Assembly: GCF_001468135.1 (NCBI RefSeq)
Contig: NZ_LNYU01000030.1
Location: forward strand, 1-56,033
Source of the DNA: Legionella santicrucis
GTDB taxonomy: Bacteria; Pseudomonadota; Gammaproteobacteria; Legionellales; Legionellaceae
Direction of reading: 5' to 3'
Length of the DNA stretch: 56,033 nt
Shown here: piece after piece, positions 1 through 9,469 of the stretch
How positions within the stretch are numbered: the first letter of the stretch is position 1
Layout: the number at the start of each line of letters is the position of its first letter
Notes under the pieces: generated by a model
What the model saw: only the letters and a program-made list of their open reading frames with translations
Told to the model about the DNA's origin: nothing
Databases searched by the model: none
Translations under genes and position numbers: made by a program

Positions 1-372
1 TTTTGGCGGTAGCTTTGGTTAGAATATAAAGAGGATCAGTTCTCCTAATAAACTTCTTTAAAGTTTATTAGGGGTGACCTATTACGGCAAACGATATCGC
101 GCATAGTGTATCTTACTTATCTCAATATCCAATATTGTATCGATTTGATTATTATTAATCCATATAATTGCTTTTATAATATGATATTAAATGTTTTTTT
201 ATCATAGATTCATCTCTTTGCAAGAAAAAAAACTTTATTTAATAAATTTATTATTTTTATTCATTAAGTTAAATTCCGTAACAGCAAACGACTCACATGA
301 ATTTTTTGAAAAAAGGATCTCATTTTTCAGAAAAATTTTGATCAATTTGATAACTAAATGACAAATTTTTTG
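1..372. other. AT-rich intergenic region upstream of the purine operon
   Basis: I see no convincing coding sequence here. The region holds a perfect hairpin near its left edge and is otherwise AT-rich up to the candidate purL promoter. The gene to the left is outside the window. Confidence 0.6.
44..72. repeat. Perfect 12-bp inverted repeat (hairpin)
   Basis: CCTAATAAACTT at 44-55 and its exact reverse complement at 61-72 are separated by a 5-nt loop. No U-tract follows on either strand, so it is not a classical intrinsic terminator. It could be the end of an upstream transcript or a small repeat element. Confidence 0.6.
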
Positions 373-401
373 TTGCTTTTTATCAGAAATAAGATTACAA
401 T
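373..401 (+). promoter_or_regulatory. Candidate sigma-70 promoter of the purine operon
   Basis: TTGCTT (373-378) and TACAAT (396-401) are separated by 17 bp, 35 bp before the purL start codon. The -10 box matches consensus at five of six positions and the -35 box at three. I found no convincing PurR-type operator next to it. Confidence 0.5.
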
Positions 402-435
402 CTGTTGACGTTTTAGCTGATGGTCTTTACTTAAA

Positions 436-2772
436 ATGCTAGAAACACCGGATTGTTTTGATTTTTCTCAATTGTCCTTGGATGAAATAGCTCATTTACT
501 CCAACGTTTTAACCTGCGCCTAACACCTGATGAAGCACTCACTATTCAGAACTCCTTATTAAAGCGGCCGCCCACCTATGCAGAATGCGTCTTATGGTCC
601 ATTCAAGGTTCGGAACATTGTTCTTATAAAAGCAGTCGTAAACATTTAAATCAATTCATTACTCAAGCCCCTCATGTTATCTTAGGCCCCAAAGAAGATG
701 CAGGAATTGTTGCTGTAGCTACTGATAAACAAGAGCGACGCTACGGTATTGTTGTGAGCCATGAGTCGCATAATCATCCTTCACAACTCGTACCCTTCGA
801 AGGAGCAGCTACTGGAGTAGGCGGTAATGTACGTGATGTCTGCTGTATGGGAGCAGAAGTGATTGCCGTTGCAGACAGCTTACGCTTCGGAGACATTAAT
901 CGTGCGAAAACAAAATGGATTCATCAAGGGGTAGTTCAGGGTATTGCTGGATATGCGAATCCACTTGGCATCCCTAATCTCGCCGGTGACACTTATTATG
1001 ATGAAGCTTATAATGAAAATTGCCTAGTAACAGTAGTAACTTTAGGTGTAGTCCGAGAGGACCATATTATTCATTCTTATGCCCCCACTCACGCAGAAGA
1101 TTATCAATTTATCTTAGTAGGCAAACCAACAGATAATAGTGGCTTTGGTGGTGCGGCCTTTGCTTCGGCAACCCTCAGTGAGGAACAACAAGAGCAAAAT
1201 AAAGGGGCGGTCCAAGAGCCTAATGCGTTTTTACAACGACATATTCTTAAAGCAAATTATGCCATGTTTGAATTCCTACGTGAAAATAACCTCATTGATC
1301 GAGTTGGTTTTAAAGACTTAGGCGCAGGTGGAATTGCTTGTGCCAGTGTTGAATTAGCAGAAGCAAGTGGTTATGGTGCAGAAATTAATCTGGATCTGGT
1401 TCCTACTAGCATGGATAATTTACTTCCCGCAGTCATTTTATGTTCTGAAACCCAAGAACGTTTTATGTGGGTCGTGCCTCAAGACCTGGTAGATACTTTC
1501 TTAAAACATTACAACGAACGTTTTGCGCTTCCAGAAATCTGTGATGGCGCACAAGCAACGGTTGTAGGAAAAATCAGAAATGATGGTTTGTATGTGGTTA
1601 AAGCACAAGACAAAGAGATTGTTTCCGCGCAAGCCAAAGATATTACTAAAGGCATACTCTACGATAGGCCTTACCAAATAAAACAACCAACCCATATTGA
1701 ACCAGCACCATTTACCATTGACAATTTCAATGAACAATTATTGCTGTTGCTTTCTCATGAGAACATTGCCTCTCGTGCTCCTATTTATGAAAGCTATGAT
1801 AAGCAAGTTCAAGGTCGTTCTGTTCTTGAGCCAGGGTGGGCTGATGCAGGCTTGATTGCTCCATTTAATGAAGATAAATATCCTGAAGAAATTCGCCAAA
1901 CAGGTGTGGCTTTATCTGTTGATCATAACCCTCGTTACAATAAAATTGACGCTTATTGGGGGGCTGTTAACGCAGTTATAGAATCAGTACGTAACATCAT
2001 TGCGGTGGGCGCATGGCCTCTTGCACTGACGGACTGTCTGTGTTTCGGCAATCCAGAAAATGAATTTCAAATGGGGGAATTTGTTGCTGCCGTACAAGGA
2101 ATCACCGATGCATGTAAAGCAGTGAAAATGCTCCATCATGATGCTTGTTTGCCCATTATCTCAGGCAATGTATCTCTTTATAATGAATCCGCTCAAGGGG
2201 CTATTCCTCCAAGCCCTATTATCAGTTGTGTAGGTGCTATCAGTGACTATTCCAAAGCAATAACCTACGACTTGAAACAAACCAATTCTGTATTACTCAT
2301 GGTTGGAGAACGTAAGGATGAATGTGGTGGTAGTGTTTATTACCAATTGCACCATCAGCTCGGCAGCCAATTGCCCAAACCTGATCTTATTTCATTTGCC
2401 AACGAAATTAGTGTGATCCATCTCACCATGCAAAAAGGGTTGATTCTTTCAGCTCACGACATTTCGGAGGGTGGTATTGCCGTTACTCTTGCGGAAATGA
2501 GCTTTAAAAATGAAATTGGTGTGGATGTTTTTATTCCTGGTGATTTGCCTAATGATAAAAAATTATTCTCGGAAAGTGGAGGATTTATCCTCGAAGTTTC
2601 TCCGCAACATTTAAACAAAATAGAAACGCTATTTCAGGATCATTCAATAGCATTCCATGCAATAGGTGAAACAACAGCAACCCCAACCTTGATGATGAAT
2701 TCCGTAGTTCATCTATCAGTTAGTGCAGCAAAAACTGCCTGGAAAAATGGTTTAGTTGAGAGGCTCATATAA
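436..2772 (+). CDS. purL: Phosphoribosylformylglycinamidine synthase, PurL subunit (short form)
   Basis: It catalyses the ATP-dependent amidation of FGAR to FGAM, the fourth step of purine synthesis, in the cytoplasm. At 778 residues this is the short, Bacillus/archaeal-type PurL, not the ~1300-residue single-chain enzyme of E. coli. It therefore needs a separate glutaminase (PurQ) and a PurS-like partner. The HESHNHPS motif lies near residues 109-116, and a DLGAGG motif and two repeated AIR-synthase-like halves are readable. The start is ATG with no strong Shine-Dalgarno. It is the first gene of the operon, and its TAA is followed directly by the purM ATG. Confidence 0.95.
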   Translation: MLETPDCFDFSQLSLDEIAHLLQRFNLRLTPDEALTIQNSLLKRPPTYAECVLWSIQGSEHCSYKSSRKHLNQFITQAPHVILGPKEDAGIVAVATDKQERRYGIVVSHESHNHPSQLVPFEGAATGVGGNVRDVCCMGAEVIAVADSLRFGDINRAKTKWIHQGVVQGIAGYANPLGIPNLAGDTYYDEAYNENCLVTVVTLGVVREDHIIHSYAPTHAEDYQFILVGKPTDNSGFGGAAFASATLSEEQQEQNKGAVQEPNAFLQRHILKANYAMFEFLRENNLIDRVGFKDLGAGGIACASVELAEASGYGAEINLDLVPTSMDNLLPAVILCSETQERFMWVVPQDLVDTFLKHYNERFALPEICDGAQATVVGKIRNDGLYVVKAQDKEIVSAQAKDITKGILYDRPYQIKQPTHIEPAPFTIDNFNEQLLLLLSHENIASRAPIYESYDKQVQGRSVLEPGWADAGLIAPFNEDKYPEEIRQTGVALSVDHNPRYNKIDAYWGAVNAVIESVRNIIAVGAWPLALTDCLCFGNPENEFQMGEFVAAVQGITDACKAVKMLHHDACLPIISGNVSLYNESAQGAIPPSPIISCVGAISDYSKAITYDLKQTNSVLLMVGERKDECGGSVYYQLHHQLGSQLPKPDLISFANEISVIHLTMQKGLILSAHDISEGGIAVTLAEMSFKNEIGVDVFIPGDLPNDKKLFSESGGFILEVSPQHLNKIETLFQDHSIAFHAIGETTATPTLMMNSVVHLSVSAAKTAWKNGLVERLI

Positions 2773-3816
2773 ATGTCAATTATCGATTATAAAGCTGCAG
2801 GTGTGGATATAGAAGCAGGCAACGAAGCGGTTCGCAGTATTAAACAAGCTGTAGAAAGTACTTTTTCACCCCAAGTACTTACGGGAATCGGCAGCTTTGG
2901 TGCCATGTATGATCTTAAAAGTCTTATCCATCATTATGAGCATCCTGTTCTTGTGCAAAGCATTGACGGGGTGGGCACTAAAATGATGGTGGCCAAAATG
3001 ATGCAAAAATTTGACACCATCGGCATCGATCTAGTAAGTGCAACGACCAATGACATTATTGTTTTGGGTGCAAAACCACTTACCCTTCTTGATTATATTG
3101 CCAATGATAAATTAAAACCCGAAATTATCGAACAAATTATTCGTGGTATGGTAAAAGCATGCCAAGAAAATCAAATTTCTTTAGTGGGTGGTGAAACTGC
3201 TGAAATGCCCGGAACTTATCTTCCTGGCGAACACGATTTAGTGGGAGTGATTACTGGAGTCGTGGAAAAAAGTAAAGCCATCGAAGGAAAAGAAATAAGT
3301 GCAGGAGATGTTGTAGTCGCCTTTCCTTCAAGTGGCTTGCACACCAATGGTTATTCATTGGCAAGAAAATTACTTTTTGACGTTGCAGGTTACAAAGTGG
3401 AATCCCAATTTCAAGATTTTACTCATACTATTGGTGAAGAGCTCTTGGCCCCCCATATTAATTATACGCGCCCCATATTAAGCATTTTGGAAAAGAACAT
3501 TCCGATTAAGGGAATGGCACACATCACTGGGGGCGGTTTACTGGAGAATATCCCCCGTATTCTCCCTAAAAATTGTGCGGTTGAAATTCACAAAAAATTA
3601 ATCCCCGAGCTTCCAATATTTAATTTATTACGCAAATTAGGTCATCTTGATGATGAGCAAATGTATCGCACTTTTAATATGGGTGCAGGTTTGGTTCTTT
3701 TTATAGCCCCAGAAACACTCTCTGCCATTCGCGAAGTATTGCGTGATTTTCCATCCTACCCTCTTTATGAAATTGGACACGTCATAAGAGGAGAGCAAAA
3801 GGTGACGCTTTTATGA
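2773..3816 (+). CDS. purM: Phosphoribosylformylglycinamidine cyclo-ligase (AIR synthetase)
   Basis: It closes the imidazole ring, converting FGAM plus ATP to AIR in the step after PurL/PurQ. The 347-residue length is normal for the family. Visible signatures include the N-terminal DYKAAGVDIEAGNE stretch, the SIDGVGTK motif and the GGETAEMPG and HITGGGLLEN motifs of the ATP-binding fold. The start codon abuts the purL stop with no gap, and the 3' end overlaps purQ by four bases (ATGA), so translational coupling of consecutive steps is likely. Placing purM between purL and purQ means the operon order does not follow pathway order exactly. Confidence 0.96.
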   Translation: MSIIDYKAAGVDIEAGNEAVRSIKQAVESTFSPQVLTGIGSFGAMYDLKSLIHHYEHPVLVQSIDGVGTKMMVAKMMQKFDTIGIDLVSATTNDIIVLGAKPLTLLDYIANDKLKPEIIEQIIRGMVKACQENQISLVGGETAEMPGTYLPGEHDLVGVITGVVEKSKAIEGKEISAGDVVVAFPSSGLHTNGYSLARKLLFDVAGYKVESQFQDFTHTIGEELLAPHINYTRPILSILEKNIPIKGMAHITGGGLLENIPRILPKNCAVEIHKKLIPELPIFNLLRKLGHLDDEQMYRTFNMGAGLVLFIAPETLSAIREVLRDFPSYPLYEIGHVIRGEQKVTLL

Positions 3817-5084
3817 TACGCATAGGATTAATTCAATTTCCAGGATCTAATTGTGAACGTGAAACAGCGCTTGCGGTAAAACGTGCAGGAATGGAGCCAG
3901 TTGAGTTTCTGTGGAATGAATCTCTAGAGAAGTTGCGCTGTTTGGATGGTTATATTCTTGTTGGTGGTTTTTCTTATGAAGATCGCTCCCGCGCCGGAAT
4001 TATTGCCGCACTTGATCCCGTAATCCAAGAAATCAAAGCGCAAAGTGAACAAGGTAAACCGGTGCTAGGAATTTGCAATGGCGCACAAATCTTAGTTGAA
4101 TCAGGTTTAGTACCTGGGCTTGAGAATCATGATATTCATATGGCCCTTACCGAAAATAAACGTATAGTAAATCGCAAAATCATAGGAACAGGTTTTTATA
4201 ATGCTTGGGTTCATATGCGCTTGTCGGATAAGCATCAACATAACGCGTTCACTCGTCATCTTTCAAGCGCTGATTTAATCCATCTCCCCATCGCACATGC
4301 CCAAGGGCGTTTTCTTATGCCTGACTCTTTATTAAATCAAATCGAGGAGCAAGGTTTAAATCTTTTTCAATACTGTAATGCTGAAGGCACTATTATTGAT
4401 AATTTCCCCATCAATCCTAATGGTTCTGCTGGGAATATTGCCGCAATTACAAACCAAGCAGGGAATGTGATGGCAATGATGCCCCACCCTGAGCGTACTG
4501 TTCATGGTGATCCTATTTTTACCTCCATGCGTGATTATATAAAAGACAGGTGCCCTCTTAACGAACCATCTCAGATGGCTGCTTTGCCCGCCTCTAAGCT
4601 GCCTCAAAAATCACAACACTTTAGTAAAAATCCAAATAATTACCAGTGCCTTGTTAAGCTTATTATTACTGATAACCAAGCATTAACGGTACAAAAAACC
4701 TTAAGACGCTTAGGTCTCCCCGTCACCGTGAACCGCTTTGAGCATTGGGAAGTTGATTGTGATTCGCTAGAAAGTTTTGAGTCATTGAAAAAAACGGGAC
4801 TTTTATATTCTGATCGCAAAGAACGAGAAATTTGCTTAAGCGAGTTTCGTTCTCAAAATACTTCGGCCTATCTTGTTCGTCCTCAAGAGGACTTAAAAGG
4901 ACAACAAACATTACAAACACTTAAGACCCATTATACAGTTCCAAAAATCAATAAAATAAATCATGGTGTTTTATGGCAGTTTACTAGCGCTGAAGTCGAT
5001 ATCACTACGCTTTCCGATCATATTTTGTTAACTCACATTATTGGGAATCCACATGCTCATGAATGCTACAACTACTCATTATAG
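3813..5084 (+). CDS. purQ: FGAM synthase glutaminase subunit PurQ with C-terminal PurS-like extension
   Basis: Residues 1 to about 250 form a class I glutamine amidotransferase that hydrolyses glutamine and passes ammonia to PurL. The nucleophile is Cys88 in GICNGAQ, and the MPHPER motif carries the catalytic His/Glu. Normal PurQ is about 225-260 residues, whereas this protein has 423. The extra ~150 residues, from about 276, show a PurS-like pattern, clearest in residues 350-423: a strand, a DLKGQQTLQTLK helix, then NKINHG-VLWQF, aligning by eye with the DPQGKAV and VRIGKY elements of PurS. The first part may be a second, weaker copy, as in the N-terminal domain of large PurL. No separate purS is present. 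The PurQ call is firm; the PurS assignment is my inference. Confidence 0.93.
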   Translation: MIRIGLIQFPGSNCERETALAVKRAGMEPVEFLWNESLEKLRCLDGYILVGGFSYEDRSRAGIIAALDPVIQEIKAQSEQGKPVLGICNGAQILVESGLVPGLENHDIHMALTENKRIVNRKIIGTGFYNAWVHMRLSDKHQHNAFTRHLSSADLIHLPIAHAQGRFLMPDSLLNQIEEQGLNLFQYCNAEGTIIDNFPINPNGSAGNIAAITNQAGNVMAMMPHPERTVHGDPIFTSMRDYIKDRCPLNEPSQMAALPASKLPQKSQHFSKNPNNYQCLVKLIITDNQALTVQKTLRRLGLPVTVNRFEHWEVDCDSLESFESLKKTGLLYSDRKEREICLSEFRSQNTSAYLVRPQEDLKGQQTLQTLKTHYTVPKINKINHGVLWQFTSAEVDITTLSDHILLTHIIGNPHAHECYNYSL

Positions 5085-6042
5085 TAATGAAATTCAAGAA
5101 GCTTTGGCTTTTTGCCTTGATCAAACAAACTTGCCTATAGGTGAAAAATATCAAGGGAAAGTAAGAGATGCTTATGATCTTGGTGATTCCATCATGCTTG
5201 TGACGACGGATAGGCTCAGCGCTTTTGATCGGCATTTGGCTTTAATCCCTTACAAGGGAGCTGTACTCAATTTAACCAGCGCATGGTGGTTTGAACAAAC
5301 AAAAAATCTTGTCCCTAATCATATCATTGCCGTTCCCGATCCCAATGTGGTTATTGCTAAAAAATGCACCGTTTTTCCGATTGAATTTGTAGTAAGAGGC
5401 TATATTAGTGGCACAACAAGTACTTCGTTGTGGACTCAATATCAAAATGGCATACGCGACTACTGTGGCATTAGCTTTCCAGAAGGATTAAGAAAAAACC
5501 AAAAACTGGAACAAGCGGTTTTGACACCAACTACTAAAGAAAAAATTCACGACCGTCCTATTTCTCCAGCTGAAATTATTTCTGAAGGATGGATGAGTGA
5601 GGATGATTGGCTGGAAGTAAGTACCTTAGCACTCAAACTCTATCAGCGTGGTGCTGAAATCGCTCGCGATCATGGTTTGATATTAGTAGATACCAAGTAT
5701 GAATTTGGTCGTGATGCGGAGGGAACAATTAGAGTCGTTGATGAAATTCATACTCCTGACTCGAGTCGATACTGGTTGGCTGACAGTTATCAAACACGTA
5801 TTGCCGCGGGATTAGAACCTGAAAATATAGACAAAGAATTCTTACGCTTATGGTTTGCTAAAAACTCAGATCCTTACAACGATGAAGAACTCCCCCAAGC
5901 GCCTCAAGAATTAGTTGCAGAACTCTCCGCTCGTTATATTCAACTTTATGAACGAATTACCGGTAAAAAATTTAATTTTACAGCGCATAAAGAACCGGCC
6001 GAGCAACGGATTATGCGCCATATTACCAATTATTTGAGGTAG
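5053..6042 (+). CDS. purC: Phosphoribosylaminoimidazole-succinocarboxamide synthase (SAICAR synthetase)
   Basis: It ligates aspartate to CAIR using ATP. The ~330-residue length and internal insertions resemble the yeast Ade1-type enzyme more than the 237-residue E. coli PurC. Motifs include GKVRDAYD, TTDRLSAFD near the N-terminus and EFVVRGYISGT. The frame is open from a TTG at 5041, but ATG codons at 5053 and 5059 are better starts; GGGAA at 5043-5047 is suitably spaced for 5053. The start lies inside the end of purQ, about 30 bases of overlap, so coupling is likely. The exact start among the two ATGs is uncertain. Confidence 0.94.
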   Translation: MLMNATTTHYSNEIQEALAFCLDQTNLPIGEKYQGKVRDAYDLGDSIMLVTTDRLSAFDRHLALIPYKGAVLNLTSAWWFEQTKNLVPNHIIAVPDPNVVIAKKCTVFPIEFVVRGYISGTTSTSLWTQYQNGIRDYCGISFPEGLRKNQKLEQAVLTPTTKEKIHDRPISPAEIISEGWMSEDDWLEVSTLALKLYQRGAEIARDHGLILVDTKYEFGRDAEGTIRVVDEIHTPDSSRYWLADSYQTRIAAGLEPENIDKEFLRLWFAKNSDPYNDEELPQAPQELVAELSARYIQLYERITGKKFNFTAHKEPAEQRIMRHITNYLR

Positions 6043-6050
6043 GCTCATCC

Positions 6051-7559
6051 ATGTGTGGGATAGTAGGTATTTACAGTCATGAACCAGTAGCCTCTGAATT
6101 GTATGAGAGCCTAATTCACCTGCAACATCGAGGACAAGATGCAGCGGGCCTACTCACCTGTGATCAGCGTTTTTATACAAAACATGGCTTAGGTTTAGTA
6201 CGAGAAATTTTTACTCCCGAAAACATCTTATCACTTCAAGGCAATATAGGTATTGGCCATGTTCGTTATCCCACCGCGGGAGGTTATACCACAACTGATG
6301 TTCAACCCCTATGGATTGGTAGCCCGCGCGGTATTGCATTGGCGCATAACGGCAATCTATCTAATTATCAGGAACTAGCGGATGAGATTCGTTTAAAGCA
6401 ACATCGTCATCTCAACACATCTCTTGATTCTGAAGCCTTATTGCTTCTGTTTGCGGACAAACTAGCAAGTAGTGCTTACAGTATTGAAGAGGATTATGAA
6501 AGCTTTTTTGAACTACTTACCAAAGCAGTATCCTATGTTTTTAAACGAATTGAAGGCGCTTATTCCATTGTCTCCGTGGTCATTGGCAAAGGACTCGTCG
6601 CCTTTCGTGATCCACATGGGATTCGCCCCTTAGTTTGGGGTACACGGCAAAACGCCGATGGAACTGTGGACACAATTTTTGCTTCAGAAACGACACCCTT
6701 CTATGCATTAGGATTCGAACCGCAAGGAGATATATTACCCGGTGAAGTAGCCTATGTTGATCTTAATGGGAAACTGCATCGCCGCATACTTAAAAAAGAA
6801 CAATTTAGACCCTGTGTTTTTGAATATGTTTATTTTGCTCGTCCTGATGCAACATTGAATAATGTCAGCGTGTACCGAGCTCGCTTGCGCATGGGGCAAA
6901 ATCTAGCTCTCCAATGGAAAAAAATTCATCCCGATATGATCCCTGATGTGGTTATTCCAGCACCATTTACTGCAAATACAGCCGCGTTATCTTTTGCCCA
7001 TGAGTTAGGAGTAAGATATTCTGAAGGTTTGTATAAAAACCCCTTTATCGGTCGCACATTCATTATGCCTAACCAAAAGGCAAGAACTCGTAATATTCGC
7101 TATAAATTAACCCCGCAACGGACTGAAATCGAAAATAAAGTGGTAATGATTATTGATGATAGTATTGTACGAGGAACTACCTCTCGTGAAATTATCAAAA
7201 TGGTCAGGGAGTTTGGAGCAAAAAAAATTTATTTTGCTTCGACCTCTCCCCCACTTAAAAATCCCTGTTTCAGCGGTATCGATATCCCCTCACGTAAAGA
7301 ACTCATTGCAGCAAATCAAACTGAGGAAGAAATTGCAAACTATCTGGGTGTCGATGTTTTACTGTATCAAGCACAGAAAGATTTGGTTGAGGCCGTCACC
7401 CGTCGTGGTGAACATCAAATCAAAAAACCATGTATGGCATGTATGGATGGCGATTATTTCTGCAAAAGGATCACTCAAGAAAAAATGCAACAATTGGAGC
7501 TACAGCGTGAAACAGGACGACATAATAACCCATCACAAAAAGAGGACTTGATAGAATGA
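6051..7559 (+). CDS. purF: Amidophosphoribosyltransferase
   Basis: It carries out the first committed step of purine synthesis, PRPP plus glutamine to phosphoribosylamine. The protein begins Met-Cys-Gly-Ile-Val-Gly, so Cys2 becomes the N-terminal nucleophile after Met removal without a propeptide, as in the E. coli enzyme; the length (502) also matches. The glutaminase half contains LQHRGQD and GIGHVRYPT, and the C-terminal phosphoribosyltransferase half contains the PRPP loop VVMIIDDSIVRGTTS. It lies 8 bases after purC and overlaps purD by four bases. Confidence 0.96.
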   Translation: MCGIVGIYSHEPVASELYESLIHLQHRGQDAAGLLTCDQRFYTKHGLGLVREIFTPENILSLQGNIGIGHVRYPTAGGYTTTDVQPLWIGSPRGIALAHNGNLSNYQELADEIRLKQHRHLNTSLDSEALLLLFADKLASSAYSIEEDYESFFELLTKAVSYVFKRIEGAYSIVSVVIGKGLVAFRDPHGIRPLVWGTRQNADGTVDTIFASETTPFYALGFEPQGDILPGEVAYVDLNGKLHRRILKKEQFRPCVFEYVYFARPDATLNNVSVYRARLRMGQNLALQWKKIHPDMIPDVVIPAPFTANTAALSFAHELGVRYSEGLYKNPFIGRTFIMPNQKARTRNIRYKLTPQRTEIENKVVMIIDDSIVRGTTSREIIKMVREFGAKKIYFASTSPPLKNPCFSGIDIPSRKELIAANQTEEEIANYLGVDVLLYQAQKDLVEAVTRRGEHQIKKPCMACMDGDYFCKRITQEKMQQLELQRETGRHNNPSQKEDLIE

Positions 7560-8872
7560 ATATTCTTATTATAGGTTCTGGCGCACGTGAGCATGCCCTC
7601 ATCAAAACATTGCATCGCTCGCCACAAAATCCATCTTTATTTTGTTATGGTACGGCAGTTAATCCTGGTATTCATCAATTAACAGTTCAGTATTGTACTG
7701 GCGATATTACTGATTGTGTCGCTGTCTTATCTAAAGCAAAACTTTGGGCGATTGATTTAGCAATTATTGGCCCTGAAGCACCTCTAGAAAGAGGAATGGC
7801 TGATGCATTATGGCAGGCTGACATTCCTACAATTGGCCCTAAAAAAATCCTGGCACAAATTGAAACATCTAAAGAATTTGCTCGCGACCTCATGCAGAAA
7901 TACGATGTCCCTGGCTTACCCCGTTATAAAAAATTCACGAACCTAAATCATATAGAATCTTTTCTTAATGAACTGGGCGAAGGTAATTATGTGATTAAAG
8001 CAAACGGTTTAATGGGGGGTAAAGGCGTCAAAGTAGCTGGAGAGCATTTGCATTCAATCACAGAGGCTATGAGTTTTTGTCAGGAAATTCTTAATCAAAA
8101 TCAGACCATCCTCATTGAAGAAAAACTTATTGGCCAGGAATTTTCATTGATGTGTTTCGCAGATGGAAAACACCTCATTCCCATGCCTTTAGTCCAAGAT
8201 CATAAACGTGCTTATGATGGCGATCGCGGCCCCAATACTGGTGGAATGGGTAGTTATTCAGATGCCAATCATAGTTTACCCTTTTTAACTATAGATGAAG
8301 TGCATGATGCTTTAGCGATTAACAATGCCGTTTTTCGCGCCTTATCTCATGAATGCAATGAGAAATACATTGGTATTTTATATGGAAGCTTTATCGCGAC
8401 TCAAAATGGGATTTACGTCATCGAATTTAATGCACGTTTTGGAGATCCCGAGGCCTTAAATGTGCTCTCGATTTTAGAATCTGATTTTGTAACTCTTTGT
8501 CAGTCGCTAGTAAATGGTCATTTGCATGAAGATAAAGTGAAGTTTGCAAAACAAGCCACTGTTTGTAAATATACAGTTCCTGAAGGGTATCCAGATTCAC
8601 CTAGGAAAAATTTTGCTATCGATTTTTCAAAAATTACCTGCCAAAACCATTTATACCTTGCCTCAGTCAATCAAGTGGAAAAACAAATCATTGCTGTAGG
8701 TTCTCGCACAGCCGCTTATGTGGGTATTGCGGATTCAATTTTTGCAGCAGAAGCAAAAGCCGAACATGAAATTTCATTAATTGAAGGGCCTTTATTCCAT
8801 CGCCAGGATATAGGGACTAAACCTTTAATTCAGCAACGCATTGAACAAATGTTAAGGATACGTGCGTTATGA
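7556..8872 (+). CDS. purD: Phosphoribosylamine-glycine ligase (GAR synthetase)
   Basis: It joins glycine to phosphoribosylamine with ATP, the second pathway step. The ATP-grasp protein of 438 residues starts with the nucleotide-binding MNILIIGSGAREHAL motif. GPEAPLERG, GGKGVKVA and EFNARFGDPEA mark the central ATP-grasp domain. Both ends overlap neighbours by four bases (ATGA with purF and with purN). Unlike some bacterial and eukaryotic versions it is not fused to PurM or PurN. Confidence 0.96.
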   Translation: MNILIIGSGAREHALIKTLHRSPQNPSLFCYGTAVNPGIHQLTVQYCTGDITDCVAVLSKAKLWAIDLAIIGPEAPLERGMADALWQADIPTIGPKKILAQIETSKEFARDLMQKYDVPGLPRYKKFTNLNHIESFLNELGEGNYVIKANGLMGGKGVKVAGEHLHSITEAMSFCQEILNQNQTILIEEKLIGQEFSLMCFADGKHLIPMPLVQDHKRAYDGDRGPNTGGMGSYSDANHSLPFLTIDEVHDALAINNAVFRALSHECNEKYIGILYGSFIATQNGIYVIEFNARFGDPEALNVLSILESDFVTLCQSLVNGHLHEDKVKFAKQATVCKYTVPEGYPDSPRKNFAIDFSKITCQNHLYLASVNQVEKQIIAVGSRTAAYVGIADSIFAAEAKAEHEISLIEGPLFHRQDIGTKPLIQQRIEQMLRIRAL

Positions 8873-9447
8873 CCCGCATCGCCGTTTTAGGTTCGACCAG
8901 AGGGACTAACCTTAATGTACTTGTTGAGGCTGTTAATCAAAAAAATCTGGCCGCCTCGATTGAATTGGTACTAAGCAATAAGGCAGATGCGCTCATTCTA
9001 GAAAAAGCAACTCATTTTGGTATTAAATCTATGTTTATTAATTCACGGGATTTAAGCCGAATTGAATTCGACAATTGTTTATCTGATATACTCAAGCAAC
9101 ATCAAATTGAACTTATTGTGCTCATTGGCTATATGCGTATTTTATCTGCTGAATTTGTTTTAGCCTGGGAAAATAGAATTATTAACATTCACCCGTCACT
9201 TTTACCTGCCTACGCAGGCCTGATGAATCTTGAGGTGCATCAAGCTGTTTTAGATGCAGATGAAATTGAAACAGGATGTACCGTACACTATGTAACTGAA
9301 GAAGTAGATGCAGGGCCTATTATTTTACAAAAAAAATGCCCTGTCAGACTAAATGATACACCTGAACTTTTAAAAGCCAGGGTACAAGAGTTGGAAGGGA
9401 TTGCCTTAGTTGAGGCAATACAAACTATTTGTCATTATACATCTTAA
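8869..9447 (+). CDS. purN: Phosphoribosylglycinamide formyltransferase (folate-dependent)
   Basis: It transfers the formyl group of 10-formyl-tetrahydrofolate to GAR, giving FGAR, the PurL substrate. It has 192 residues, close to the E. coli length. The catalytic Asn/His/Asp set is visible as NIHPSLLP and EEVDAGPI. The formyl-folate it uses can derive from the one-carbon units released by the glycine cleavage genes further along this window. It overlaps the purD stop and is followed by a 22-base gap to purE. Confidence 0.94.
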   Translation: MTRIAVLGSTRGTNLNVLVEAVNQKNLAASIELVLSNKADALILEKATHFGIKSMFINSRDLSRIEFDNCLSDILKQHQIELIVLIGYMRILSAEFVLAWENRIINIHPSLLPAYAGLMNLEVHQAVLDADEIETGCTVHYVTEEVDAGPIILQKKCPVRLNDTPELLKARVQELEGIALVEAIQTICHYTS

Positions 9448-9469
9448 ACAGCAAATCAATGGAGGGGGT

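Noticed and set aside
80..300. Two CAAACGA-containing stretches (near 84 and 283) as PurR operators
   Set aside because: They lack the symmetric half of the E. coli-type PurR site and do not overlap the candidate promoter.
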